A DNA stretch of 64,000 nucleotides from Escarpia spicata. Taxonomy: Eukaryota; Annelida; Polychaeta; Sabellida; Siboglinidae. A program made the translations under genes and the position numbers. This document shows, one piece after another, positions 1-10,779 of the stretch (its first letter is position 1; each line of letters opens with the position of its first letter). The notes below the pieces were generated by a model. That model ran no database searches. It was not told the origin of the DNA and saw only the letters and a list, made by a program, of their open reading frames with translations. The stretch is from the NCBI GenBank assembly GCA_963995525.1, contig OZ023206.1, forward strand, positions 22,070,631 through 22,134,630, read 5' to 3'.

Positions 1-381
1 ACGATGACGTAGAAAAACATTCAGTTCCTCGATTGCAACTTGAAGAACATATTTTTGAAATGTTTACCTCACGATCTCTATCTTAAAGATGTCCCGGATG
101 CAATTTAAAAAGTCTCAATTCTCGCACCATCCAAAAGGGCCTGCTGGCTAGTCGAAAAAAAAAAGTTAGATGTATAAACATACATATAGTTATACAAAAA
201 AAACGTACAGGAAAAACAACAACGTACTACATATTAATTGAATTACAACATAACAGAACATTATCTGTGTTGTAAATGGATGTTGCAGCCATTTTCGTGT
301 TTGTAGGTTATAACCAATGTTTGGTTCACATATCTACCATACTGAGAGAGAAACGTGATTATATAAACATTGGCTAAGCTG

Positions 382-526
382 TGGCGTGTAGCTATATCTA
401 CAGCCACATGTTTTCACGACGAAGTTCGCGACGCATTCCCTGAAGCAAGCCGCCTGCGAGTTGTGATCAAAATAGCGCAGCTTTTGGACGTCTACGCAAT
501 CACACTGAGCTGCCGGCAAGTTGATC
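382..526 (-). CDS. DEG/ENaC-family sodium channel, one internal exon (partial gene)
   Basis: The minus strand encodes a Cys-rich stretch with the pattern Y-F-D-H-x-S-Q-A-A-C-F-R-E-C, then T-C-G-C-R and Y-T-P. This matches the amiloride-sensitive channel signature (aromatic/Ser..C...C followed by CGC and a Pro) in the extracellular domain of degenerin/ENaC/FMRFamide-gated channels, which are trimeric cation channels of the plasma membrane. Candidate 3' splice AGs lie just upstream (around 520-530). The downstream boundary was not resolved; the frame stays open to about 334. Downstream exons would lie left of position 1, outside the window; no upstream exon was recognised. Only about 45 residues are visible, so an isolated pseudo-exon cannot be excluded. 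Confidence 0.58.
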
Positions 527-784
527 TCCCAGCAGAGAACAGCTTTACAACACATTAGGGTTTAATCTGTAGCATTTGTATGTAGATAATCAATTTTGAT
601 TATCCAGAATTGACACGACATCTGCATTTGTTACGCATCTAACATGCATCAATTATAGATGTGCTATTATCTAGTAATTGCAACAGCAGTTGTTATGTCG
701 CGTTGTTTTACCGCCTACAATGGGGTTAAGTGATATAAAACCAATAACTAAATAAACTGTATGTATACATGATACAAACGTTAG
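527..784. other. Interval with nothing recognised
   Basis: AT-rich sequence between the channel exon and the first LINE fragment. I see no coding similarity, splice-supported exon or repeat here. The first 380 bases of the window are likewise unassigned. Confidence 0.5.
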
Positions 785-1000
785 ATTACGTCTAACTATA
801 TTAATTCGAGAAAATAATTGTTTTCGGTAGTTTCCTTAACTGCATAATGTTCTCATTTGCATGCAATTCGAGTGGCAGATAGTTCCACAATGTCGGCCCA
901 GCACAAGCAAACGCCTGGCGACCCTAACGTTCTAAGTTCACTCGTGGGCGTCGTGGACTAGGAGGAGACCGAGTTTATGGACTGGCGTCGGAATGGAGAA
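785..1000 (-). mobile_element. CR1/L2-like LINE, C-terminal fragment of ORF2
   Basis: Read on the minus strand this encodes G-R-Q-A-F-A-C-A-G-P-T-L-W-N followed by L-P-L-E-L and an ending S-N-stop. It is the same C-terminus as the LINE at 51840-52935 (G-R-R-A-F-A-C-A-G-P-T-L-W-N), so both belong to one family. Only the last 60-70 codons remain; the reverse transcriptase is missing because of 5' truncation. Confidence 0.75.
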
Positions 1001-1139
1001 CAAGATGAATACAAGAAGCGATATATGTAAAATCAAACATAATTGTTCTGCAAACAGCTTCTTTTTAACATCCAATACGTTATTTTACCTTGTAGTTGTA
1101 GTATTTCGTTAGCGTAGCATACCAATTTATTAAATACAT

Positions 1140-1480
1140 ATGACAACTGAGTTCGTATTTCCCCTCTCTCGATTGATTGGTGTTTTGGCCTTTCTAATTC
1201 ATACGGCTTCTTTTATGTTTCCTGTTCTTACGTTGGCTTCCTTGTCTACTATGTCTGCTCACTCCCACTCTATCATATGTTTTCTGTTGTTGTGTTCTCC
1301 GTTTTGTTGATGACCGACATAGATCCTTGTTCGCGCTTTTCGTGCGTTACTCTTATTTGCGATATCAACTTCCTTTCTATGTTTCTCAGGTCTCGTTTTT
1401 TTAAAAAACAATATTCTCGTCTCCCCAATATACCTAGCACTACAGTTATTACATGGTATTTTTGATTCACCAGTTCGCAC
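1140..1480 (-). mobile_element. Penelope-like retroelement, GIY-YIG endonuclease fragment
   Basis: The minus strand encodes K-I-P-C-N-N-C followed by R-Y-I-G-E-T-R and H-R-K-E-V-D, then, after a frameshift, N-I-K-E-A-V, a stop codon and I-R-K-A-K-T-P-I-N-R. This is the order found in the C-terminal GIY-YIG-type endonuclease of Penelope-like elements. The stop replaces the Trp usual after E-A-V. Related C-terminal pieces occur at 3745-3885 and 34892-35110. Confidence 0.75.
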
Positions 1481-1500
1481 TATTCTTTTGGCTCCACTTT

Positions 1501-1834
1501 ATCCTTTGGGTGTACAGGGCGCCTGAGGTATGAGGACGCATGACTGTTGCCACCCCATATTTTGGCAAATACAGTCTTGCAATGTGTGCCTAAACAATAA
1601 AGCGTTTGCATAAACATGAAGTGTCCATAAGAACGTTCAGCAATCAAACACAACTGTATTATGCATATATATTTAGTGCCTCCCCTGCTGTGACGTTCCC
1701 CTTTCCAACGCGCGAAATGGTATGATTGCATGACATTTCGGAGGCCGTGGAGAAACGCCAGCCAAGCGAGGCTACAACGTTCCTGGCTCTCATTCGAGAC
1801 ATCCTCGTTGTCTTGGCTGTTTCCTTGTTGTTAT
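1501..1834. other. Interval with nothing recognised
   Basis: No gene or repeat recognised. An 83-codon minus-strand frame here has no similarity I can name and no splice support. Confidence 0.45.
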
Positions 1835-2060
1835 CCTCTTGTTTCCCTGTCTGCCAGTGGTGATACTGGCGACGATTCTGATCCTCGATTTCTGTTTATC
1901 GCTCACTGATATTCCCCTGGTCTCTACCCCAACCGTTTTCATTCCCCTCTATCTTTCGCTTTCATTCTCCACTCTGTGAGCATCTGCTTTCTTTGCGAAC
2001 TGTTATACTCCCATTCTTTCCGATCCTCCACCAGCTTAATTATTTTCTGTCCTCCATTCT
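1835..2060 (+). repeat. Dispersed pyrimidine-rich repeat, copy 1 of 3
   Basis: Shares a block (CTTGTTTCCCTGTCTG, then CGATTCTGATCCTCGAT, then CATTCCCCTCT) with 39486-39650 and, more weakly, with 26755-26840. All three copies lie on the plus strand. Probably part of one transposon family; the copy at 26.8 kb runs into a LINE-like coding piece. Confidence 0.6.
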
Positions 2061-3299
2061 TTGCTGATCACTTGTTTTCGCTCCCAATTCATATTCAACA
2101 CAATATATATATAGTCAGTTGGAAGAAGTGTTGGCTAGTACATATATGATAATACGAATAATCCAATACGATCGAGTAGTTTGATCAAACCGATGGTGAT
2201 GCCTGGTACAGGTTAAACGGAGACAGCGCTTCAGGAAACTTTTTTCAAAGTGAAATTTAATGCTTTGTGCCGATACAATCTTGCACAACAAGCGTATTTA
2301 CCAAAGGTTTAACATGTTTTGTTGTATCTCTCGTTAGTGTTGTGAATAATCTCCTCTTGAAAGTGGTTGTTGGCGTGGACCTTTTTTGGAATACGTTACA
2401 TCATATTCATCTATTATCTGACAGGACCCTTGTCTGCAGGGCTTGTGAAGGTTGTTACGTGTTTACTAAAGGATTTATGAACGTTTCTCTATGTTTTACC
2501 GTGATGGATTTAGGAGGTTTAGGTTATTTCAAAATCTATTTCATAACAAATAAGAGCTATCTGGTTCTTATTGAAATAACACGTCTAGAGGCATTATGAG
2601 GCAAAAAGAAATTCAATCTACATAGCTTTAAAAGGATAATGATTTGAACCTGGAATCTAGTGAACCTCTCCAAAGTTCCGTTCTCTAACTCGATTCACAA
2701 TCATTGTCGTCAGGCTTTTCTATTGGCACTATTGACTCTGAATTCCTAACAAAGCATTGCCTCAAACTAAACACTATTCGATGCGAGCATGTAGGATGTA
2801 CGTGTTATGGTTGTCGACGCTAATAAGATGGCGCGTTGCCTTTGGTATTTAGTAGAAGCTATACTAATGTTTCATTGACATTTTGTTGACATTTCGAAAT
2901 GGCAGTATAACTGCCTAGGTGACATTTATTTATCATTGCGCTTACAATAATTAACAACGCGTCGTGGAGATGCCACCTTTGCAATGCGTGTTCCATTGGA
3001 TATGAACAGACGTTGATATTGCACTGATGCAAATGCAAACAAATGTTTGAATGCAGAATAAGAAAAACGAATACCATACTTTGATAGATGAAAGGAATAA
3101 ATCACATAAAGAAAAGAAACCCATTCAAAATTACAAAATGCAAAACAAGGATAGGAATGGAAGTGAGACTGCTGAAAAGGAACACATTGTCCTCACGCTA
3201 ATAGTTCTCTGGATCGTCAGGTCGCATTGATTATGTATTATAATTAAGAAAGCCATCGAACCCTTTGTAGACATCCTGACCACAACCACGAAACGGAAG
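2061..3299. other. Interval with nothing recognised
   Basis: Contains a short TA run near 2105 and a 110-codon plus-strand open frame (2267-2599) with no recognisable domain. The frame is in AT-rich sequence with no splice or initiation support, so it is not called as a gene. Confidence 0.45.
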
Positions 3300-3535
3300 C
3301 CACGTTAGCATGGCCACGTTACAAGATCAACGGCCTCGAAAAGACCATCCTGCAAGGCATTGTGTTAGGAGGAAGAAAGAGAGGCAGACAAGGCAGAGGT
3401 GGGAAGACAACATCCTGGAGTGGACTGGTTCTACCTTCGGTACCTCCCAGAGGACGAAAGAGGACAGAAAGATATGGCGGTAGAAATCATAGTGCTGCAC
3501 AACGAACGCCTGGTTACGGAATATTGAAGAAGAAA
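3300..3535 (+). mobile_element. RTE/L1-like LINE, C-terminal ORF2 fragment
   Basis: Two overlapping plus-strand frames encode K-R-G-R-Q followed by R-R-W-E-D-N-I-L-E-W-T-G, then S-Q-R-T-K-E-D-R and W-R. This Trp-Glu-Asp-Asn-Ile...Glu-Trp-Thr-Gly string is typical of the C-terminal end of RTE and L1-like polyproteins. A frameshift lies between the two parts, so the copy is dead. Confidence 0.65.
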
Positions 3536-3744
3536 TGTAACTTTTTAAAGGAAATGTAAATAATTGTACACAACACGATGCCATATAATCAAGCACAACA
3601 CAGCAGTGACAAATGTTTTCAAATCATTGTGATATTTATCATATCCATATCAGAAAGGTGCCTGCTGGAATTTGTGGAAAACACCGTTCCATGTGGTATT
3701 TCTTCAATGCTGAATATCGGAAGTAGGCGCCCAAAACATGTGAC

Positions 3745-3885
3745 AAGTTCGTAATTCCCTCTCTCGATTGATTGATTGGTGTTTTGGCCTTTCTGATCTA
3801 CACGGCTTCTTTTATGTTTCGTGTTCTTATGTTGGCTTCCTTGTATCATATTTCGGCTCCACCCCAGTCTATGATGTTATGTATG
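3745..3885 (-). mobile_element. Penelope-like retroelement, C-terminal endonuclease piece
   Basis: On the minus strand this is nearly the same sequence as 1140-1240, with codons for the K-E-A-V...K-T-P-I-N-R stretch of the Penelope C-terminus. Part of it is copied exactly in reverse orientation at 3923-4003 (see the palindrome entry). Confidence 0.7.
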
Positions 3886-4003
3886 TAAGTGTATATATAT
3901 ATATATATATACACATACAATACATCATAGACTGGGGTGGAGCCGAAATATGATACAAGGAAGCCAACATAAGAACACGAAACATAAAAGAAGCCGTGTA
4001 GAT
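3796..4003. repeat. Exact 81-bp inverted repeat around a TA-rich spacer
   Basis: Positions 3796-3876 are the exact reverse complement of 3923-4003. The 46-bp spacer is mostly TA and TG repeats. Both arms are Penelope endonuclease sequence. Exact identity over 81 bp implies a recent or actively homogenised event, in contrast to the decayed elements around it. Confidence 0.85.

Positions 4004-4042
<39 letters not shown>
4001..4042. repeat. TA microsatellite
   Basis: Uninterrupted (TA)n run of about 36 bases directly after the right arm of the palindrome. Confidence 0.9.
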
Positions 4043-4043
<1 letters not shown>

Positions 4044-4069
4044 GTTGCCATTGTCAGAATACGCGCAAA

Positions 4070-4415
4070 TGTAGCTGATCGTCGACTTAATAATAATGTT
4101 AATAATGATAACAATAATAATAAGGTAACATATATTGCGCCGAAATCCTTTGAAACGAAGCTTAGAGGCGCATCACGACAGTAGGGTTGATGACTCTCAG
4201 AATCGATAAGCCGTATTAAAGACGTCAATATATGGATGGATACGCAAGGAATCAATGGTGGATAAGCAAGGTCGTAAAGATAAGTTTTTAAATGACGACA
4301 ATTTGTGTTATACATTTTCAATTGATCTATTGCTAAGAGGGAGCACATTCCAAAGAGTTGGTGAGGCAAAAAATAAACACTAGTTCCAATTGTAGTGGTG
4401 ACTCGATGACAAAAC
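4070..4415 (-). mobile_element. CR1/L2-like LINE 3' end with ATT-type tail
   Basis: The minus strand encodes S-P-T-L-W-N-V-L-P-L followed by S-S-F-K-N in one frame, the usual LINE ORF2 C-terminus, then a short 3' UTR and a tail of ATT/TTA repeats (4087-4125). Several frameshifts and stops are present. Truncated at the 5' end. Confidence 0.7.
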
Positions 4416-4649
4416 ATAAGTCAGAACAAGGTGATCGAAGCTGGATAAGTTATACAAGAGTAAGGAATGAATATAAAAACGATGATTGCTTAAATGAAAG
4501 TGTCTGATGTGCTAGATTGTACAGAACTTAATACTTATAAGCAATCGGACAGGAAGCCATTGCAAAGAGTTAAAATGTGGCACAGAGTGAGAAAAACGCG
4601 GAGTACGAGTCAAAACGTAAGCAATTTTATACATGTTGCATGATGCACG

Positions 4650-4800
4650 TTCGTACGCCCGTGCACACGCACCCACAGACACGCGCGCATACACATGCGC
4701 ACACAAACACACACAAAAGCCTTGCTAAGCAATTTTGTATACGTTGTATTATGCACTTACGTACGCACGCGCGCGCGCGCTCGCAAACACACACACAAGG
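4650..4800. repeat. CA/CG-rich low-complexity stretch
   Basis: Imperfect CACACG/CACACA and GCGCGC repeats. Two diverged copies of a short unit (CAATTTTATACATGTTGCATGATGCAC and CAATTTTGTATACGTTGTATTATGCAC) head the CA-rich blocks, so this is a small tandem duplication. Confidence 0.7.
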
Positions 4801-5179
4801 CAATAAGAAAAATCGTTTATTAATAATAGTGTGTCCATTATAAAGCAGACATAATTATTATTTGCTGATGGATTCAATTATTGCTTTACAAACGTAGGAC
4901 CAAATGTACCAAATTGGAATATGTATGTACTTGTTTATTTACAAAATATCAAACAAAGCATTACGTTCTTGGAGGGGGTAGGTGGAAGTGGGACAATAAA
5001 TATTGTCAGCAACTTATAAAACACAAACGTATACAGGTTGTGACAATATAGATATGGTCACTGTTAGGAAAGGTATTTCCAAAAAGCTGCTCCTGGGTCG
5101 TACCATTCAAATTGCGAACATTGTTATACACTAACCACAATTTGGCGGGCAGTATACCTTCAACATAGTTAGGATGATT
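4801..5179. other. Interval with nothing recognised
   Basis: AT-rich; no gene or named repeat seen. 4421-4649 is also unassigned. Confidence 0.45.
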
Positions 5180-5315
5180 TGATGAACATTATGCACCCAC
5201 CAGCGATGCGTCATTCAAGGAAGACATTGTAGTGTCACTGGCTGGATTCCGCGCATTATTGAACAAATTCATCTTTAAGAAAGCCCCCGATCTAGATGGA
5301 TGGGATATTAAATAA
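5180..5315 (+). mobile_element. Possible LINE ORF2 scrap
   Basis: One frame encodes about 45 residues ending K-K-A-P-D-L-D-G-W-D-I, resembling the K-(A/S)-P-G-x-D-G-I motif just before the reverse transcriptase domain of LINEs. Nothing flanking confirms it; the following 470 bases (5316-5789) are unassigned. Confidence 0.35.
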
Positions 5316-6058
5316 TAAAACTTATATATGCTTCCTTCATTAAGAACATAAAGAACATAAATGCCATACGATATACCCGGTCAACCACGTACATTGCTGC
5401 GAATAATACACTGTGTTATCAAATAGTTACAACCTTTAAATATGTACACATTTTAACAAGAATAATACGTGACAACACCATTTACAAATTGTTAAGAGTG
5501 AGAATTGCCGAGAATAACATGTCAGCAGCATAAGAAATAAACAAACGAGAAATACAAACTTTGGTAATTGAGGCGTAAGTCAGAAACCTACGTTTGGTGA
5601 AACACTATACTTTGTGTCATGATTCAAGGCTAAATCTAAGACAAAAGCAGTACAGATGTGCGAGAACATGAATGCAGTTTATTTCACCATCTGCTCCATT
5701 TCCGAGGAACATGTGCAGTTCACACATACAGTCTCTGTCATGTGTATGATGGAACGAATATTCCAACTTAAATAATATATACTTCTATTTTTTTTTACTG
5801 GGAGGCTTCCTAACGATCACATAGACGAAAACCGGCACGGGGAACTTGACGGTTGACCTTGCAAGCCGAATGGCGCAGTCGACAAGGTAAAAATGTGCAT
5901 CTGAGTCTGTCTGATATAAAATCGTATTTCCCGCCCTCTCCGCCAACCCGGATGTAAACAAACACTTGACAAAACATCGACAGCTATTCACCTTCGCCAA
6001 GACCGACCACACATGCTGCACGCGATCATCCTTGCACCTACGCACTCTGCACACCACG

Positions 6059-6605
6059 ATGTCTAAAAACAGAAAACAGAGCACACCTGAGCATACCACC
6101 GATATTGCCGAAATTAAACAACAACTCGCTGACATCAAACATGACACTGCTGGTATTTCGACATTCCAAAAGGAACTGGCAGCACTGCTGACAACAGTAA
6201 AACTGTTACAGCGTGCCAACGACGAAAAAGACAAGAAAATCGGCTTACTAGAGTCGAGAATTGAAGACCTTGAACAATACTCCAGAGCTGATGACATCAT
6301 TATCACTGGACTCGCCACCAAACACCAAACGTACGCTAGAGCAACGGCAACATCGAGTAACGCAAACACCGACGCAGAAGCACCGCATGGGGCAAGAAAC
6401 TACGCGGCACCAACGTTTATGTAAACGAACATTTGATGGCAAAGCAAGCGAAGCTCGCGAAAACCGCCCGTCTACTGAGAAAGCAAGGCAAAATCCAGTC
6501 AACGTGGACGAGAAATTGCAAGATCTTCGTGAAAGCGAACGGTCCTGCGGACAGTGCCAAGATTCGACTTGTTAAGTGCATGGACGATTTCCGCGACTTT
6601 GATGT
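6059..6605 (+). pseudogene. LINE A ORF1 (coiled-coil nucleic-acid-binding protein), frameshifted
   Basis: Starts at the ATG at 6059. The first 75 residues form a Lys/Glu-rich coiled coil, ending R-I-E-D-L-E-Q-Y-S-R, the conserved hinge into the RRM-like domain of LINE ORF1 proteins. A frameshift follows near 6310-6420. In another frame the text continues with V-N-E-H-L, A-R-L-L-R-K-Q-G-K-I, W-T-R-N-C-K-I-F-V-K and stops at about 6607. ORF1 proteins coat LINE RNA; this copy cannot make an intact one. Confidence 0.7.
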
Positions 6606-6868
6606 CTGACTCTTTTTGTTGTTGTTGTTGTGCATCTTCTATACTAGTTTTGCACACTGCGTGACTCTGTCTTTGGTGTCTGATTCCACCGAAATTAACT
6701 TTACGACTCAGCTGTTTTTGTTGATGTTGCCCATCCATTGTATTACAGTTGTACCCTGTGTGTTTGTTCTTATTGATAACAATGGTCAAAACTGTATATT
6801 ACTTTATTATGGCAAACATATTGCTTTGCTGTTTCTATTTCACTTAATACCTACTATCTACCATTTAC

Positions 6869-7081
6869 ATGGCTAACACCGTGAGAGAAAATTACTCAAT
6901 CTCAAATTGTGATAATATGGATAACATATTTGAAACCTACAAATATACTGAACACAGCAGATGTCATTTTGAGAAGGATATCGATCCTGAAAATAATTAT
7001 TACAACAACATATCAACATCTTGTAAATATTATACAGAACAACAATTCAATAATGAGGTAAACAGAAATTATGATGGTGGT
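6869..7081 (+). pseudogene. LINE A ORF2, N-terminal part before the insertion
   Basis: Open from the ATG at 6869 to codons N-Y-D-G-G at the insertion point. If the Ty3-type element and one copy of its target duplication are ignored, the frame passes straight into L-S-L-V-H-F-N-A-R-S-L-S at 11965, the usual start of a CR1/Jockey endonuclease domain. So the split is due to insertion, not to two separate elements. Confidence 0.75.
7077..7081. repeat. Target-site duplication of the Ty3-type element, left copy
   Basis: GTGGT, repeated at 11960-11964 directly after the right LTR. Five bases is the normal size for Ty3-type integration. Confidence 0.85.
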
Positions 7082-7224
7082 TATAAAATAGTGACACGTA
7101 CATCGTGGCTTCGGTGACAGAACCAACTTCTTTATTCTCGTAACTACAGGAGAGTTCCAACATGTTTAAATCACTATAAACTATACGACAGGTGGCAGCA
7201 TCAGAGGGTGTTATGTTCATTACA
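7082..7224 (-). repeat. 3' LTR of the Ty3-type element
   Basis: 143 bp, 96% identical to 11817-11959. In sense orientation it begins TGTAATGAAC and holds an AATAAAG polyadenylation signal. It ends in TATTTTATA rather than the usual CA; the TATAAAAT of the plus strand marks its outer edge. Confidence 0.9.
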
Positions 7225-7236
7225 TCTCCCCAAACT
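7225..7236 (-). promoter_or_regulatory. Polypurine tract, plus-strand primer site
   Basis: In sense orientation GTTTGGGGAGA directly precedes the 3' LTR, the expected place and composition for the second-strand primer. Confidence 0.6.
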
Positions 7237-7314
7237 TTATACAATTATGTTTTGCAAATAAACAAATATCGCCTGATATGTTGAAACTATACTCAGTACA
7301 ATGTTGAAACTACA

Positions 7315-10300
7315 TCACTGTTTACAGAAACTAGGCAGGTTTACACGAAAACCTTCAAACCGTTTGGGTACACTCGTAACCCTAGGTGGACGACTGGGTG
7401 GAGCATGCACGGAAGGGGAAAGACTCGTACTAGCCTCAGTTGAGTACGGAGATACCACTGGATGACTTACTGGGACTATTGTGGGTACTACAGTAGGAGC
7501 TGGGTCAGGTTCGACTGGCCTGTATTGCAACGGCTCAATGTCAGTGTTGACTCTGCAAAAATTACTTGTGTTTCGTGCCTTGACCTCCTGGCCTCTTTGT
7601 GCTGTTACCATTGTACCTTTCCTGTCTATGACCTCGAAAGGCTCATGTTGGAATTTGGGCACTAGTTTCCCTTGTTGTGCCACATTCTTCAACAACACTT
7701 TATCTCCGATACCAATGTCAGAATTGGTTATCTTTCGTCGTGCTTCCGCATATTCCTTCATCTTGTTCTTTGCCGCCCAATCCTTTTGACGGAGTGTTTC
7801 ATCCATTTCCTCAGCATGGACCTGGGGTAGCTTCATCTTCAACGGTACACCATTCAAAACCGTTGCTGGTGGTAATCCTGTCGAGGTATGCGGGGTTGCC
7901 CTGTAGTTTCTAAGAAACCGGTACAACTCTCGTTTCCAGGGTTTACCTTCTACCTGTGCACATTTACAGACTTTGCCTATGGTTCTCATGAACCTCTCGG
8001 CTACACCATTCGCCTCAGGCCAATATGGTGTTAATCTTTGGTGGAGAAAACATAGGTTGACAGCCAACCTCTTAAACTCTTCACTTTGGAATGGAGTTCC
8101 ATTGTCTGTTTTCAGGTTGTCGGGAGTACCTCTTGACGAGAATATCTTCTCGAAGACTGGAATAACTGTCTGAGCCGACAGGGATCTTATCACTTCGACT
8201 TCAGGGAATCTGGAGTACTCGTCCATGACAACAAGGAGGTAGTCACCTGTAGGTAATGGTCCATAAAAATCTGCGGATAGATGAGACCATTTCCTTGACG
8301 GAAGATCAGACATGACCAATGGTTCCATTGGCTTTGGATAATAAGCCGCTTTGCACGCTACACATTCATCAAGTAGCTTAGCTACCATAGCGTCAATTCT
8401 GGGAAACCAGACTTTCTCTCTGATGAGAGCCTAGGTCTTGTTTATCCCTTGATGCCCTTCGTGGGCCAGATGGATTACCCTGTGCTGTAGACTCGCTGGA
8501 ACCGCAATACGGGTTCCCCTCAACACTAATCCATCTCGTGTTACAGTTAATTCATTTCCAACTCTGCTGTACGATTGCATCGCTTCAAAGTCCACACCTG
8601 GATCTTGTCCATACTTTGTTTCAAGCATGTACCATTTTCCAGTTAACAGAAGATCTTTCACAGCACTGAGAGTTGGGTCTGCCAACGTTGCTTCTAAGAC
8701 TTCTGTTCTACTCATTGCTTTTGGGATACTTTCCTCTGTGACGAAGTTCACATACTCTTCTGCCACAAGTTCTTCTCGAGAACTTCTGTCTGATACTTGC
8801 GGATGGCGAGATAAGTAATCCGACAGATTGTCTTTACCCTGACGGTACTCGATAACTGGCTGGTATGGCAGCAGCCTCATAGCCCATCTTTCTAGTCTCA
8901 GGGGCAGCTTGGCGCGGGGATTTCCATACAACGTTACTAACGGCTTGTGGTCAGTTACCACTTTCACTGGCGCCCCGTAGACATACACATGAAAGTATTC
9001 GCAGGCCCAGACAACTGCCAGCGCTTCTCTTTCTAGTTGACTCTTGTACCGCTGCTCAACTGGTGTTAGGGCTTTGCTCCCGTATGCAACTACTTGGGGC
9101 TTCTTGTCTTGGTAGTGTACTAGCATCGCACCTAGCCCTACAGGGGATGCATCTACAATGATTTCTGTCTCTTTCTTCATGTCGAAGTAGGCAACGATTG
9201 GATACGTACCAAGGACACCCTTCAGCATCTCAAACGAGGACTGTTGTTCAAGCTCCCACTTGAACTGTTGTTTCTTGCATGTGAGCTTCCGCAGTGGTGC
9301 TGTTACTGTCGAGTAATTGGGAATAAACGATGCGAGGTTGTTTTTCATTCCCAACAAACTCTGCACTTCTCCCACATCGACAGGTGGCTCCATTTCTAGG
9401 AGTGCTTCTACTTTCTTCGGATCTAGTTCGATTCCGTTCTTTGAGAACATCATACCGTAGAATTCCATCTTTGGCTTTCGAAACTCACACTTGGCAAGAT
9501 TTGCTGTGAGTCCATTCTCATCGAACCTCTTCAGCACCTGATCCAAACTCTTGTCATGTTCGGCATACGCTTCCTCGTCGGTTTTGCCCTTACCGAACAC
9601 AAATATGTCGTCGGACATATTGAAAGAACTGTCAATTCCTTCAATGACATTTTCAACAACATTCTGAAACACTTCGCTCGCACTCGAAATACCAAAATTA
9701 AGGCGTTTGTATCGCCACAAACCATCATGAGTGGAGAATGTGGTGATATAGCGAGACTTCTCTGCAAGCATCAACTGATGATAGCCTGATCTTAGATCAA
9801 TCTTGCTGAACACACGCGCATTGTTCAGTTTTTGAACAATGTCATCAACTGTAGGCGACGGGTGTCGCTCTCTCATGATTGCTTTGTTCGCCTGTTGCAT
9901 ATCGACACAGATACGAACCTCACCGGGCCTTTTGGGTTTCGGTACCACCACTATTGGGGACACCCAAGGAGTTGGACCCTCTACCCTTTCGATCACATCA
10001 TTCCTTTTCAACTCAATCAGTTCCTTTGTAACCTTTTGACCTTCATGAAAAGGGATTCTTCTGTGGCGCTGAGCAACAGGGGGGATAGCTTCATTGATGT
10101 GAAGCTTTACCTCAAAGTTCTTTAACCTACCAATACCCTCAAATACCTTCGGGTATTTCTTCACTTCTGGGCACTCAATATTTCCGACATTATGCACCAC
10201 ATGATCTGCAACCTGAATGAGTCCGAGTTTTTGACTCACATTTACATTGAGCAAACATCCACAGTTTCCTTTCACTACATAGAAAACATCACTAGCAGTT

Positions 10301-10779
10301 TTCTTACCACACACAATAGTACTAAGAAACTTTCCAATGGTTACTATACGTGTACCACCATATGCATTCAGTTTGTCAGAACATGTTTCAAGACGAACAC
10401 TCTTGAATTTGTTCTGATATGTACTCTCATAAATTAGACTACACGATGCACCACTATCAGCTGTCATCATCACTGAACACTTTTCAAACACGATTTTGAA
10501 CTTCGGCGGTTTTGGTACAAAAGTGCTATTGTAAACACCATGTATACTACTTTCACAAACATCACCCTCAGGGTTTGCGGAAACATCATTTATACTATTT
10601 TCATAACCATCACTCTCCGTGCTTTCATCAGTTACAGTCCCTACTGTAAATACGTAATCCTCTACCTTATCACTAACTGCACGAACTGATTTCTGTGTTT
10701 GTGGTATTTGTTTGACCTTTCTTAGGACAAAAATTAGCAAAATGGTTTCGTTCATAACACACAAAACACTGTTTACCAA
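7315..10779 (-). pseudogene. Ty3-type pol polyprotein (protease-RT-RNase H-integrase), one internal stop
   Basis: One reading frame with a single amber stop at 8431-8433. Domains in order: aspartic protease (A-D-S-G-A), reverse transcriptase (V-R-I-C-V-D, D-L-R-S-G-Y-H-Q, and M-S-D-D as the catalytic double Asp), RNase H (V-D-A-S, T-D-H-K), then the integrase zinc finger and the D,D-E core (K-T-D-N-G). The stop lies inside the integrase HHCC finger, between its His pair and Cys pair. The M-S-D-D box and the overall text resemble the mag/C-clade elements found in many marine invertebrates. The pol frame is shifted by one base from gag, as is usual when pol is made by frameshifting. Confidence 0.9.

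Larger units (their letters stand above)
5790..7081 (+). mobile_element. CR1/Jockey-like LINE A, 5' part (5' UTR, ORF1, start of ORF2)
   Basis: Holds a GC-richer 5' leader, ORF1 (6059-6605) and the first 71 codons of ORF2 (6869-7081). The reading frame of ORF2 is cut at 7081 by the Ty3-type element and resumes at 11965. The 5' end is approximate. With the 3' part the LINE would span about 4.3 kb, close to full length for this type. Confidence 0.75.

Noticed and set aside
2267..2599. 110-codon open frame
   Set aside because: No domain, no splice context, in AT-rich sequence; likely chance.
4577..4843. His/Thr-rich open frame
   Set aside because: Translation of CA/CG low-complexity sequence.
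5785..6369. 194-codon minus-strand open frame
   Set aside because: Antisense shadow of LINE ORF1; the plus-strand text has the recognisable motifs.
7315..8388. Separate gene with an integrase domain
   Set aside because: It is the same frame as the upstream pol, separated only by one stop codon, and lies between LTRs.
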